Shown here piece by piece: positions 19,148 to 27,964 of a stretch of DNA of 63,780 nt (position 1 is the stretch's first letter; each line of letters opens with the position of its first letter). The DNA comes from Alistipes sp. (GTDB lineage: Bacteria; Bacteroidota; Bacteroidia; Bacteroidales; Rikenellaceae): contig JAFQFV010000016.1 in assembly GCA_017398555.1 (NCBI GenBank), positions 1-63,780 of the forward strand, read 5' to 3'. Position numbers and translations under genes: made by a program. The notes under the pieces are model-generated. The model had not been told where the DNA came from. It saw only the letters and a list, made by a program, of their open reading frames with translations, and searched no databases.

Positions 19148-19266
19148 TTGCATTTTAGACGAGTAATTTCAACGCTCGGCAAAAAGCCTCGGCAATGGAT
19201 AGTACTAAAACGTACAGCCATTGCCGAGGCCTTTTGTTAGCGGAAGAAATTACCGCCTAAAATCAA
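19148..19266. repeat. Family I nested-hairpin repeat, copy C
   Basis: The outer arms run from TTTTAGACGAGTAATTTC to the complementary GAAATTACCGCCTAAAA. The inner stem is a perfect 11-bp pair, GCCTCGGCAAT/ATTGCCGAGGC, around the same apex as copies A and B. The inner arms share no sequence with A or B yet remain paired. The right end abuts the DUF4301 stop codon at 19268. Confidence 0.85.
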
Positions 19267-19267
19267 T

Positions 19268-20701
19268 TTATTGGTGTTGTACTCTCAATAGGTCTTGCAC
19301 AACCTTCACCGGCGAGAAGGTCGAGATTGGCACATCAACGAAGATGGTATTCCAATCGGCCATAGCGCCATTCCAGAGACCCGGGAGCTCCTGTGCACGC
19401 AGGTCGCGGCCACCGCTTGACTTTGAAGAGATAAAGCCGGTTGCAGGGTCGGTATAATCTAAAAGATTATATTTTGTACCATCGGCAGCATATACACCGC
19501 ACACCAAATCGACAGGATTGAAGTGGGTTGCATCCTTCATAAGGTGCATATCTTCGGCAGCAATCTGGCTTGACTCGGCAATCTGCAGGGTCTGTGTACC
19601 ATCACCATTTGCCACCCAGAACGGACCACCACCAGGCTCACCCTCGTTGCGCACCATACCGCAGACGCGAATTGGACGAGAGAGGAGCTTCTCGAGCAGT
19701 GCTGCATCGTAATTCTCAGGCAGTTTTACGCACAACTTATTCTGAACAAAGTCAGCAACTGCAGCCAAATCTGCGTTCCCACTCTTAAGCGCTGCCAGCT
19801 GAGCGAAGGTCTGAGCCTGAAGCTCCAAAAGCAGACCTGCAAGGGCCTTTTTATAGAGGACTGTATCGGCACGCAGAGCGTCGGTAGTTACGTTATCGAT
19901 ATTCTTAACGAAGATTATTGATGCGTCGATATCATTCAGATTTTCGAGCAGTGCACCGTGGCCTGCAGGGCGGAAAAGCAGCTCCCCGGAATCTGTTCTA
20001 AATGGCGTATTATCCGGATTTACAGCAATAGTATCGGTAGATGATTTCTGCTGTGAGAATGAGATGTCATACTTCACGCCAAACAGAGCCTCATATTTTG
20101 CAGTTCTCTCGGCAAGCAGAGCACGGAAAGCGCCCTCATGCTCAGGCGATACAGTAAAGTGGAGGCGCACCACGCCATCAGCAGCTCCATAGAGTGCACC
20201 CTCAACAAGGTGCTCTTCCACAGCCTTACGAGCGCCATTCTCGTATGCGTGGAAGGTTACCAGACCCTTTGGAAGTGAACCATAACCCAGACCCTGCTTG
20301 ATAATTGCGCTGACCACAGCCTTTTCGTCAGTAAAGTCGGCAACCACCTGCTTCAGCTCTGGATAGAAGGCGAACTTCTCGATATTCTGGAGCAGAGTAT
20401 CGATACCCTTACCGCGCTTATCCTCATTAACGAACTCAAAGAGCTCCTTGAACATACGGGTAGCAGCACCCGATGCAGGGACAAACTTAGCTACGGTAAC
20501 TGAGGCATCTCTACCCTCATACTTTGCGGCATACTCTGCAGCCTGCTCGGCTGTAAGGACTACAATACCGTCAGCAGGAGAGGCAGCGCTCACCACCTGA
20601 AGTGATGGAAATCCGCGACGGAAGTTCTCAATTTGGCGCTCCACAGCCTCAACTGTAAGGCCATGAGCAGCGATCTGTTTAAGGTCTTGTTCTGTAAACA
20701 T
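19268..20701 (-). CDS. DUF4301 family protein
   Basis: A 477-residue cytoplasmic protein of the DUF4301 family, found mainly in Bacteroidota, with no established function. No signal peptide or membrane segment is seen. Conspicuous conserved strings are KFVPASGAATRMFKELF (near 90-106), GLGYGSLPKGLVTFH, SFSQQKSSTDTIAV and RPAGHGALLENLNDIDASIIFVKNIDN; the last resembles the sugar-nucleotide/phosphate sites of nucleotidyltransferase-like folds, but this is only an impression. It is monocistronic, with its own promoter and family I repeats behind its stop. Confidence 0.8.
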   Translation of the reverse strand: MFTEQDLKQIAAHGLTVEAVERQIENFRRGFPSLQVVSAASPADGIVVLTAEQAAEYAAKYEGRDASVTVAKFVPASGAATRMFKELFEFVNEDKRGKGIDTLLQNIEKFAFYPELKQVVADFTDEKAVVSAIIKQGLGYGSLPKGLVTFHAYENGARKAVEEHLVEGALYGAADGVVRLHFTVSPEHEGAFRALLAERTAKYEALFGVKYDISFSQQKSSTDTIAVNPDNTPFRTDSGELLFRPAGHGALLENLNDIDASIIFVKNIDNVTTDALRADTVLYKKALAGLLLELQAQTFAQLAALKSGNADLAAVADFVQNKLCVKLPENYDAALLEKLLSRPIRVCGMVRNEGEPGGGPFWVANGDGTQTLQIAESSQIAAEDMHLMKDATHFNPVDLVCGVYAADGTKYNLLDYTDPATGFISSKSSGGRDLRAQELPGLWNGAMADWNTIFVDVPISTFSPVKVVQDLLRVQHQ

Positions 20702-20729
20702 ATTTTGCAGTTTTTAGGTTTCAATAGCT

Positions 20730-20737
20730 CAAAGTTA
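20730..20737 (-). promoter_or_regulatory. -7 box of the DUF4301 gene
   Basis: Minus-strand TAACTTTG, 28 nt before the ATG at 20701. It is divergent from the murB promoter within the same 108-bp gap. Confidence 0.6.
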
Positions 20738-20754
20738 AACATTTTTTCCCGAAC

Positions 20755-20787
20755 TTGTCTAATTCTGAACATTTATTTTTATCTTTA
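20755..20787 (+). promoter_or_regulatory. Probable murB operon promoter
   Basis: TTG at 20755-20757 and TATCTTTA at 20780-20787 (one mismatch to TAnnTTTG) are 22 nt apart. The ATG follows at 20810, so an upstream in-frame extension to 20633 would lie before the transcription start and is rejected. Confidence 0.55.
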
Positions 20788-20809
20788 CAGCGTAAAAATA
20801 TATATTTTT

Positions 20810-21823
20810 ATGGTACAGATTTTCGAAAACATAGATATATCCTCTCGCAACAGCTTCGGAGTACACCAGCAGGCTGCAAAGATTATCGAGTTTGACAACA
20901 ACGCCGAGTTGTCGGATATTTTCCGCAACCATATAGACGGGCAGTGGCTGGTAATGGGCGGAGGAAACAACATACTCTTTACCAAAGATATCGAGCAGAC
21001 GATTATTCACCCACGCAACTGCGATATTACCATCGTGGCAGATGATAGCATCGGCACCACCATCCGCGTCGGTGCAGGTCTTGAGTGGGACGAGCTGGTC
21101 GAGTGGGCCGTAGAGCGCAATCTGTGGGGGTTAGAGAACCTATCTCTCATACCCGGCAAGGTTGGCGCTGCGCCCGTGCAGAATATCGGAGCATACGGTG
21201 CCGAGGCGAAGGATTGCATTACAAATGTGGAGATGTACTCGCCTCAGAGCGACAACTTTATAACACTTGCTGCCGAGCACTGCAGTTTCGGGTATCGCGA
21301 GAGCGTATTCAAGCACTCGCTCAAGGGTCGTGTGATTATCACTGCCGTTGAGTTTAGGTTGTCGAAAATCGAGAGTCCGAAGCTCAACTATGGCGACCTC
21401 TGTCAGGAGGTTGAGAAGCGAGGCGGTGCAACTCTGCGCAATATTCGCGAGGCGATATGCGCCATTCGTCGTTCCAAGTTGCCTGACCCTGCCCAGACAG
21501 GAAATGCGGGCAGTTTTTTCAAGAATCCGATTGTTGAGCGTGCAGTTGCCGAGGCGTTGCTCGCCCAATATCCAAATATGCCGCACTACCCTGCTGCCGA
21601 CCCTGAGAAGGTGAAGCTTGCGGCGGGTTGGCTGATTGACCAATGCGGTCTGAAGGGCTACTCAGAGGGCAATGTCGGCGTACACAGTCGTCAGGCACTT
21701 GTATTGATTAACACCACCGGCAAGGCGAGTGGTGCTGAGGTTATCGCCTTTGCACGAAAGGTGCAGAGCACCGTAGCCGAGAAGTTCAGCATTGAGATAG
21801 ATACAGAGGTTAATATTTTATGA
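20810..21823 (+). CDS. murB: UDP-N-acetylmuramate dehydrogenase
   Basis: FAD-dependent reductase that makes UDP-N-acetylmuramate for peptidoglycan. The start at 20810 gives 337 residues (MVQIFENIDISSRNSFGV). The FAD-binding signature WLVMGGGNNILF is near 44-55, SLIPGKVGAAPVQNIGAYG near 115-133, and the active-site serine is in GNAGSFFKNP. The C-terminal domain lacks the long insert of some forms but has SGAEVIAFARKVQ. It overlaps tilS by 4 nt. Confidence 0.94.
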   Translation: MVQIFENIDISSRNSFGVHQQAAKIIEFDNNAELSDIFRNHIDGQWLVMGGGNNILFTKDIEQTIIHPRNCDITIVADDSIGTTIRVGAGLEWDELVEWAVERNLWGLENLSLIPGKVGAAPVQNIGAYGAEAKDCITNVEMYSPQSDNFITLAAEHCSFGYRESVFKHSLKGRVIITAVEFRLSKIESPKLNYGDLCQEVEKRGGATLRNIREAICAIRRSKLPDPAQTGNAGSFFKNPIVERAVAEALLAQYPNMPHYPAADPEKVKLAAGWLIDQCGLKGYSEGNVGVHSRQALVLINTTGKASGAEVIAFARKVQSTVAEKFSIEIDTEVNIL

Positions 21824-23178
21824 GAAAAACCCTGCTTTTAGAGCATTTTGAACAATATAACGCTCGCCACTCCCTCTTTACGCACGAGGATAAGATACTG
21901 CTTACCGTATCGGGAGGTGTCGATTCGATGGTTATGCTTGCACTCTTTGTCGAGGCGGGCTACAATATCGGCGTGGCACACTGCAACTTCTCTCTGCGTG
22001 GCGAGGAGAGCGATCAAGACGAGGCAACCGTCGAGGCTGTTGCCAAGAGTTACAACATCCCATTCTACAACAAGCGTTTCGACACGCAGGGGGAGATGGA
22101 GCGCACGGGTGAGTCGATGGAGATGGCGGCACGCAGACTGCGCTATGAGTGGTTTGACCAACTGAGCGCCGAGCACGGCTACACAGCTATCGCCATTGCC
22201 CACCACGTGGACGACTCAATAGAGACCTTCTTTATCAATCTGCTGCGAGGAACGGGTTTAAGGGGTCTTACAGGCATTACCCGTCAGCGCGGAAATATCA
22301 TCCGCCCGCTGCTCTTTGCCGAGCGTAAGGAGATTTTGGAGTATGCCATTCTGCACAAGATACCTTTCCGCGAGGACTCCTCAAATAGGAGCAAAAAGTA
22401 TCTGCGAAATAAAATCCGTCTCGGACTTATCCCGATGGTGCGCGAGATAAATCCGCGATTTACATCTATGATGCGCGGAAATCTCTACCGTCTTGCCGAT
22501 GCACAGCGATTTATCGAGGCGGGCATTGTAAAGATTAAGGAGCAGATTTTGGAGAGCAACAACGGTATTGACCGCATACACACATCGCTCATTGAGCCGC
22601 ACTTTCCGAAGGAGTTTGTTATATACGAGATTCTCAACTCGATGTACGGTTTCAAGGGCGATATTGTCGATGAACTCTACAAAGCCCTCACCACAGGCGC
22701 TACGGGCAAGCGATTTTACGCCCGCGAGCATGTGGCCTGCATCGACCGCACAGATATAGTTATCTCGGCAATTCCGACGGATGACAGTTGCGAGATGAAG
22801 GTTGAAAAGAGCGCCATACGCAGCTACTGCGGCAACTCTGTGCTCTACTACGAGCATACAGACATAGACAACATCTCGGAGTACAACACTCCGCAGGAGG
22901 TTGCCCTGCTTGACGAGGATAAGCTGGTCTATCCGCTCACCCTGCGCCGTTGGCAGGAGGGCGACAGCTTTATACCGTTCGGAATGATTGGCAGAAAGAA
23001 GGTGAGCGACCTGCTGACCGACCGCAAGATGTCGGTAATAGAGAAGAGTCGCCAATTTATACTACTCTCTGGCGAAGATATTGTCTGGGTGGTCGGCTGT
23101 CGTATTGATGACCGCTACCGCATAACAGACCGCACCGAAAATATACTCAAGATTACAAAACAGACCCTCAATGGCTAA
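21820..23178 (+). CDS. tilS: tRNA(Ile)-lysidine synthase
   Basis: Attaches lysine to C34 of tRNA-Ile(CAU) so it reads AUA. The 452 residues begin with the ATP-pyrophosphatase domain: SGGVDS at 31-36, and AHHVDDSIETFFINLLRGTGLRGL with the usual H-D-D. The C-terminal TilS domain ends near LRRWQEGDSFIPFGMIGRKKVSDLLTDRK. It overlaps murB by 4 nt and holA by 8 nt, so translation of the three is probably coupled. Confidence 0.94.
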   Translation: MRKTLLLEHFEQYNARHSLFTHEDKILLTVSGGVDSMVMLALFVEAGYNIGVAHCNFSLRGEESDQDEATVEAVAKSYNIPFYNKRFDTQGEMERTGESMEMAARRLRYEWFDQLSAEHGYTAIAIAHHVDDSIETFFINLLRGTGLRGLTGITRQRGNIIRPLLFAERKEILEYAILHKIPFREDSSNRSKKYLRNKIRLGLIPMVREINPRFTSMMRGNLYRLADAQRFIEAGIVKIKEQILESNNGIDRIHTSLIEPHFPKEFVIYEILNSMYGFKGDIVDELYKALTTGATGKRFYAREHVACIDRTDIVISAIPTDDSCEMKVEKSAIRSYCGNSVLYYEHTDIDNISEYNTPQEVALLDEDKLVYPLTLRRWQEGDSFIPFGMIGRKKVSDLLTDRKMSVIEKSRQFILLSGEDIVWVVGCRIDDRYRITDRTENILKITKQTLNG

Positions 23179-24241
23179 GAGTACAAAGAAATTCAAGGAT
23201 AGCGAGGCCGATTTTCGAAAGATATGTTCCGACATAGCCGCTCGAAAGTTCGCCCCTATATACCTGCTTGCCGGCGAAGAGCCCTACTTTATAGATGTTA
23301 TATCGGACAAGCTCTCAACCTCTATCCTCAACGAGGCGGAGAGAGCCTTCAACCAGACGACCGTCTATGGCAGAGATACCGATGGTGCGACTATCGCCAG
23401 CCACTGCCGTCAGATGCCGATGATGGGCGGATATACGGTAATCATCGTCAAAGAGGCACAGGCACTGCCACAACTTGAGCAGTTGGCTGCATATACAGCC
23501 AATCCGCTTCCATCGACAATACTTGTCATCTGCCACAAGGAGAAGAACCCCGACAAGCGTCAGGCGCTCTACAAGAGTTGCCTTGCAAATGGTGTGGTAT
23601 TTGAGTCCGTGCGTCCACGAGAGTACGAGATAAAGGATTGGCTCGGCGGGTTTGTGTCGCAGCACGGACTACAGATTGACCCGAACTGTATTGAGCTGAT
23701 GATTAACCACTTAGGTACCGATATTTCGCGTATCAGCAATGAGCTTAACAAGCTTATCGTCTCTATGCCGGAGGGCAATAAACGCATCACCGCTGTAGAG
23801 ATTGAGAACTATATCGGCATATCGAAAGAGTTTAACAATTTCGAGCTCTGCCGTGCCGTTGCCACCCGAGATATGAAGCGTGCGATGACCATCGCCGAGC
23901 ATCTGTCGAAGAACCCGAAGCAGTATCCGTTGTTGCTGACAATTATGGCACTTTTCGGCACCTTCCGCGAGATATTTATCGTCAATTATCTGACCTGGAT
24001 GCAGCAGCGAAAGGGTGTTCCTTTTCCGACTGACCAAGAGCTGCTCGGCCATCTGAAATCGAGCAATATCTACGCTCTGCGCGACATAAAGCAGTATGCA
24101 CGCGGTTGGCAGAACTCTAAGGTTTTCAATATCTTAGGGCTTTTGCGAGAGTATGACGGAAAGAGCAAGGGCATCGACACGGGAGGCAAGAGCGAGGCTG
24201 AGTTGTTACGCGAACTGCTGCTCAAAATTTTTCTTGAGTAA
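23171..24241 (+). CDS. holA: DNA polymerase III subunit delta
   Basis: Clamp-loader subunit that opens the sliding clamp. The 356 residues show the family start KFAPIYLLAGEEPYFIDVISDKL, the DExx-like region VVIVKEAQALPQLEQL, and the C-terminal helical collar ending FLE. Domain order is normal. Its stop shares one base with the next start. Confidence 0.9.
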   Translation: MAKSTKKFKDSEADFRKICSDIAARKFAPIYLLAGEEPYFIDVISDKLSTSILNEAERAFNQTTVYGRDTDGATIASHCRQMPMMGGYTVIIVKEAQALPQLEQLAAYTANPLPSTILVICHKEKNPDKRQALYKSCLANGVVFESVRPREYEIKDWLGGFVSQHGLQIDPNCIELMINHLGTDISRISNELNKLIVSMPEGNKRITAVEIENYIGISKEFNNFELCRAVATRDMKRAMTIAEHLSKNPKQYPLLLTIMALFGTFREIFIVNYLTWMQQRKGVPFPTDQELLGHLKSSNIYALRDIKQYARGWQNSKVFNILGLLREYDGKSKGIDTGGKSEAELLRELLLKIFLE

Positions 24242-24999
24242 TGGGACAGTGGCTCATAAATAACGGGGTTGTATCGAGGTGCGATAGCGAGGAGCAGGGG
24301 CTGTTCCTCTACCAACATATGCGCGCCCAAAATGGCAAGATTTTCAACCTCAAGGAGCACCTTGAGCTACTCAATTCCACCTCCGTATCACTCTTTGGAG
24401 AGCCTATATCCCTAACCGAGAAGGTCGTAGTAAAATCGTGCGAGGAGCTACTCTATCGTGGCGGCTACTCATCATCCGCAATACACATCCTCGAACTGCG
24501 AGTATGGCAGAGTGGCAAATATCAACTCCGCGTAGCCGAAACCTCTCTATATAAGGGTTTTGCGCTGCGAGTTATGCGTCCGAAGGCTCTGCTTGCAGAG
24601 GGGTGCAACTACCCATTCTCACAACCCACATCAGTAGCTGCCGCTATGGTCGATTTTCTCCGTCTTTCGGCCCTGCAACAGCAGTGTCAAATTGCCATCT
24701 GCACGGACAACAACGGGTTTGTTACATCGGTTGATGGCGCAACCCCGATAGTAGTTCACGGCACAGATATAACTATCAGTAATTCAGCTGTTTCAGTATA
24801 TAGCAACATCGTTCTGTCCGCGCTTAAACAGCTACAAAATCAGCACGTAAAAGTTGCCCCAATAACCCTCGCTGACCTGCGCTCGGCAGATGAGCTCTTC
24901 TATGCCGATGCTCGAGGCATTACCGCTGTGGGTTCTTTTGAGAATTGCCACTACTCGGACAGCATCGCTTACGCCGTTTCAAAGCTATTGAACAGATAA
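24241..24999 (+). CDS. Degenerate class IV aminotransferase-fold protein
   Basis: A 252-residue protein of the PLP-dependent class IV fold (branched-chain aminotransferase / aminodeoxychorismate lyase group). The fold is traceable through ICTDNNGFVTSVDGATPIVV (normally DxxGxVTEGxxxNIF) and ADELFYADARGITAVGSF (normally the AdEvFltgT.xGI.PV strand). The catalytic lysine, normally in a KTxNY string just before the middle of the protein, falls at PFSQPTSVA and is not there, and the VTEG glutamate is also lost. It is probably not a working PLP enzyme, or it is a very divergent one. Fourth gene of the murB operon. Confidence 0.7.
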   Translation: MGQWLINNGVVSRCDSEEQGLFLYQHMRAQNGKIFNLKEHLELLNSTSVSLFGEPISLTEKVVVKSCEELLYRGGYSSSAIHILELRVWQSGKYQLRVAETSLYKGFALRVMRPKALLAEGCNYPFSQPTSVAAAMVDFLRLSALQQQCQIAICTDNNGFVTSVDGATPIVVHGTDITISNSAVSVYSNIVLSALKQLQNQHVKVAPITLADLRSADELFYADARGITAVGSFENCHYSDSIAYAVSKLLNR

Positions 25000-25031
25000 T
25001 ACCGAAAATATAGGTAATAGTACTCAAATAG

Positions 25032-25063
25032 TTGTTCAAATTCAAAAAATTTGACTACCTTTG
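25032..25063 (+). promoter_or_regulatory. Promoter of the nadE-rseC-rnf operon
   Basis: TTG at 25032-25034 and TACCTTTG at 25056-25063 are 21 nt apart. The expected leader is about 25 nt. No terminator is seen between it and 32143, so it probably serves eight genes. Confidence 0.75.
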
Positions 25064-25094
25064 CGCAGTATTATTATAAACTAAGGTATAAGAG

Positions 25095-26681
25095 ATGAAA
25101 ATAGCTCTTGCGCAACTTAATTACACTATCGGAGATATCGACGGCAACACCGCCAAAATCATTGACGCCGTAGAGCGTGCAAAGTCTGAAGGAGCCGACG
25201 TTGTTATCTTTGCAGAGCAGGCAGTAAGCGGTACTCCCGCATTCGATTTGCTTCGCAAAACAACCTTCCTTGAGCTTTGTGAAGAGTCCCTTGAGAGCAT
25301 CGCAACACACTGCGACTCTATCGTTGCCATTGTAGGTTCACCGCTGCTCTCTATCGACGGCCCGATGAGTGCTGCCGTAGTGATGCAGGATGGAAGAATC
25401 AGCCACTGCGTAACCAAGAAGCACATTACAGCACGTCGTGAGATGGGTTTTCTCAACTCCGGAACAGGTATTGAGACCATATTTATCGCCGGCGAGAAGG
25501 TGGCACTTGTTGTAGGTGACGACTTCCGTCGTATCCGCAACTTCCCTCGCACAGCGCAGATTGTTATCAACATAAATGCTCGTCGTTATGGCAAGGGCGT
25601 ACTTTCACGCCGTTATTCGTCTATTCACGATGTAGCCTATGTTCAGTCAAAGACCGTTGTCTTTGTAAATCAGGTCGGTGGCTCAGGCGAGATTGTCTAT
25701 GACGGTACTTCGGGTGTGATGGACAATAAGGGCAACCTTACCCTTATGATGAAGGACTTTGCCGAGGACTTTGCCATCTACGATACCGACACTGAGCACG
25801 TTCCGTGCGTTCTGCCGGAGGCTCTCTATAGCCACGACCGCACTCCGTTTAACTATCGTGCTGCCGTGTTGGGTCTTCGTGACTACTTCCACAAAAACGG
25901 CTACACCAAGGCGTGCGTAGGTCTGTCGGGCGGTATCGACTCTGCCATTGTGGCCTGCATAGCTGCCGCAGCGTTGGGCAAGCAGAATGTTCGCGGTCTG
26001 CTGATGCCTTCGCCATTCTCTCCTGACCAATCGGTAGAGGATGCAACGGCTTTAGCAGAGCGTTTAGGCATCGAGTACAGCGTACTGCCTATTACTGAGG
26101 TCTATACATCAATGCTCAATACCCTTAAGCCTGTTATCGGTGGTCGTGACTTCGACCTTACTGAGGAGAATATTCAGGCGCGTATCCGTACCGTAATGCT
26201 TATGGCATTGCAGAACAAGACCGGCTATGTGTTGCTCAACTCATCAAACAAGAGTGAGAATGCGCTGGGTCTTTGCACCCTCTATGGCGATACAGCAGGT
26301 GCATTCAGCGTAACGGGCGACCTCTACAAGAGCGAGATGTACGACCTTGCTCGTTATATCAACCGCACATTTAACAACCCTATTCCTGACTCGATTATCG
26401 AGAAGGAGCCATCTTCAGAGCTTCGTCCGGATCAGAAGGATAGCGATATTCTGCCGCCATACGAGGTTGTGGATGCTATTCTCAACCGTATGATTGAGCA
26501 GGGTCAGCACCGCGAGGAGATTATCAACGCAGGTTTTGACTCTGAGGTGGTCGAGAAGATTCACGCAATGATTATGAAGAATGAGAAGAAGCGCTACCAA
26601 TTCCCACCTGTGCTTCGTCTCTCTGCGTGCGCATTTGGTCACGAGCGTTTGATGCCTCTGATTAACAAGTATGGCGACTAA
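25095..26681 (+). CDS. nadE: NAD+ synthase with degenerate glutaminase domain
   Basis: Last step of NAD+ synthesis: amidation of nicotinate adenine dinucleotide. The 528 residues give an N-terminal nitrilase-like glutaminase domain (about 1-240) and a C-terminal synthetase domain with P-loop SGGIDS near 279-284 and NKSENALGLCTLYGD. Of the glutaminase triad, E41 (VIFAEQAVSG) and a lysine at 108 or 109 (VTKKHI) remain, but the nucleophile position of the usual ICEDLW reads VVGDDFRR, glycine at 141. The enzyme should therefore use free ammonia (inference). It overlaps rseC by 11 nt and leads the rnf operon. Confidence 0.9.
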   Translation: MKIALAQLNYTIGDIDGNTAKIIDAVERAKSEGADVVIFAEQAVSGTPAFDLLRKTTFLELCEESLESIATHCDSIVAIVGSPLLSIDGPMSAAVVMQDGRISHCVTKKHITARREMGFLNSGTGIETIFIAGEKVALVVGDDFRRIRNFPRTAQIVININARRYGKGVLSRRYSSIHDVAYVQSKTVVFVNQVGGSGEIVYDGTSGVMDNKGNLTLMMKDFAEDFAIYDTDTEHVPCVLPEALYSHDRTPFNYRAAVLGLRDYFHKNGYTKACVGLSGGIDSAIVACIAAAALGKQNVRGLLMPSPFSPDQSVEDATALAERLGIEYSVLPITEVYTSMLNTLKPVIGGRDFDLTEENIQARIRTVMLMALQNKTGYVLLNSSNKSENALGLCTLYGDTAGAFSVTGDLYKSEMYDLARYINRTFNNPIPDSIIEKEPSSELRPDQKDSDILPPYEVVDAILNRMIEQGQHREEIINAGFDSEVVEKIHAMIMKNEKKRYQFPPVLRLSACAFGHERLMPLINKYGD

Positions 26682-27093
26682 TAATGTCACACACTCAGGC
26701 AAGGTTATCGGTCTCTTCCGCGATACCGTAACCGTAGCCGTTGAGAGCAGCGAGGCTTGTGGCAGTTGCGCCTCACGCAGTGCCTGCTCGCTGGGTGTGC
26801 AGAGCAATACCCGAAATATCCTTATCACCACCCCCGACGCAAGTTCCTTCAGCGTGGGAGAGATTGTCAGAGTTGCAACACGCACACAGATGGGCCTTAT
26901 GGCCGTTGCGCTCTGCTATGCCATGCCGGCAGTAGTTCTTGTAGCGGTGCTTGCAGCAGCAGTGCTCTGTGGAGTTTCAGAGGGCGTAGCAGCGCTTATC
27001 TCGCTTGGCTCGGTGGCGATATATTTCGGTATATTGTGGCTTGTGAGGGATAAGCTGGCACAAAAGATAAGTTTTACGATAGAGAAACTATAG
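26671..27093 (+). CDS. rseC: RseC/MucC family membrane protein
   Basis: Small inner-membrane protein of the SoxR-reducing system / RseC family, often encoded with rnf genes. The 140 residues start with a cytoplasmic part holding three cysteines, C30, C33 and C39 (EACGSCASRSAC), that could bind an iron-sulfur centre; two membrane helices follow at about 73-95 and 99-118. It overlaps nadE by 11 nt and precedes rnfB by 18 nt, which supports a role in Rnf assembly or electron transfer. Confidence 0.88.
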   Translation: MATNNVTHSGKVIGLFRDTVTVAVESSEACGSCASRSACSLGVQSNTRNILITTPDASSFSVGEIVRVATRTQMGLMAVALCYAMPAVVLVAVLAAAVLCGVSEGVAALISLGSVAIYFGILWLVRDKLAQKISFTIEKL

Positions 27094-27111
27094 ACAAAAA
27101 ATAATATAATA

Positions 27112-27963
27112 ATGAACACATTAATCTACACTATCCTTACGCTCTGCATTATCGGCGTAGTAGCAGCAGTTGTGCTCTACTTCGTTGCGCAGAAGTTTAA
27201 GGTTGAGGAGGACCCGCGCATCGACGAGACAGAGAAGATGCTTCCGGGTGCAAATTGCGGTGGTTGTGGTTTCCCAGGCTGCCGAGGTCTTGCCACAGCG
27301 CTTGTAGAGAGCGACGACATCTCTGCCCTCTACTGTTCTGTAGGCGGTGACGAATGTATGGGCAAAATTGCTGCCTATTTGGGCAAGGAGGCACCGAAGA
27401 AGGAGCCTGCTGTAGCTACCGTTCGTTGCGGTGGCACCTGCGAGAAGCGCCCGAGAACAAACAGCTACGATGGTGCTACTTCGTGCGCCATTGCATCGGC
27501 TCTCTACGTTGGTGAGACCGGCTGTGCATACGGTTGTTTGGGCTACGGTGACTGCGTTGCTGCCTGCGCATTCGATGCTATTCACATCAACCCTCAGACA
27601 GGTCTTGCCGAGGTAGATGCCGACAAGTGTACCGCTTGTGGTGCCTGCGTAGCGGCTTGTCCAAAGGGCATTATCGAGCTTCGCAAGCGTTGGCCAAAGA
27701 ATCGTGCAATCTACGTATCGTGCGTATCCAAGGACAAGGGCGCAGTGACTATGAAGGCTTGTAAGGCGGGCTGTATCGGTTGCCGCAAGTGCGAGAAGGT
27801 GTGTGAGTTCGGTGCTATCACCGTTGAGAACAACCTCGCCTTTATCGACAGCACAAAGTGCCGTCTGTGCCGCAAGTGCGTAGCAGAGTGTCCAACAGGT
27901 GCCATCAAGATGATTGGCTTGGCTCCATTGGTTAAAAAAGAAGAAGTAAAGGAGGAGAAGTAG
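27112..27963 (+). CDS. rnfB: Rnf complex subunit RnfB
   Basis: Polyferredoxin entry subunit of the ferredoxin:NAD+ oxidoreductase. The 283 residues have one N-terminal membrane helix (about 5-26), then the four-cysteine cluster around CGGCGFPGC (C49, C52, C57 plus a later cysteine), and further [4Fe-4S] motifs: CLGYGDCVAAC, CTACGACVAACP, CIGCRKCEKVC and CRLCRKCVAECP. This cysteine-rich architecture matches Rnf complexes of anaerobes. rnfC follows after 1 nt. Confidence 0.94.
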   Translation: MNTLIYTILTLCIIGVVAAVVLYFVAQKFKVEEDPRIDETEKMLPGANCGGCGFPGCRGLATALVESDDISALYCSVGGDECMGKIAAYLGKEAPKKEPAVATVRCGGTCEKRPRTNSYDGATSCAIASALYVGETGCAYGCLGYGDCVAACAFDAIHINPQTGLAEVDADKCTACGACVAACPKGIIELRKRWPKNRAIYVSCVSKDKGAVTMKACKAGCIGCRKCEKVCEFGAITVENNLAFIDSTKCRLCRKCVAECPTGAIKMIGLAPLVKKEEVKEEK

Positions 27964-27964
27964 T

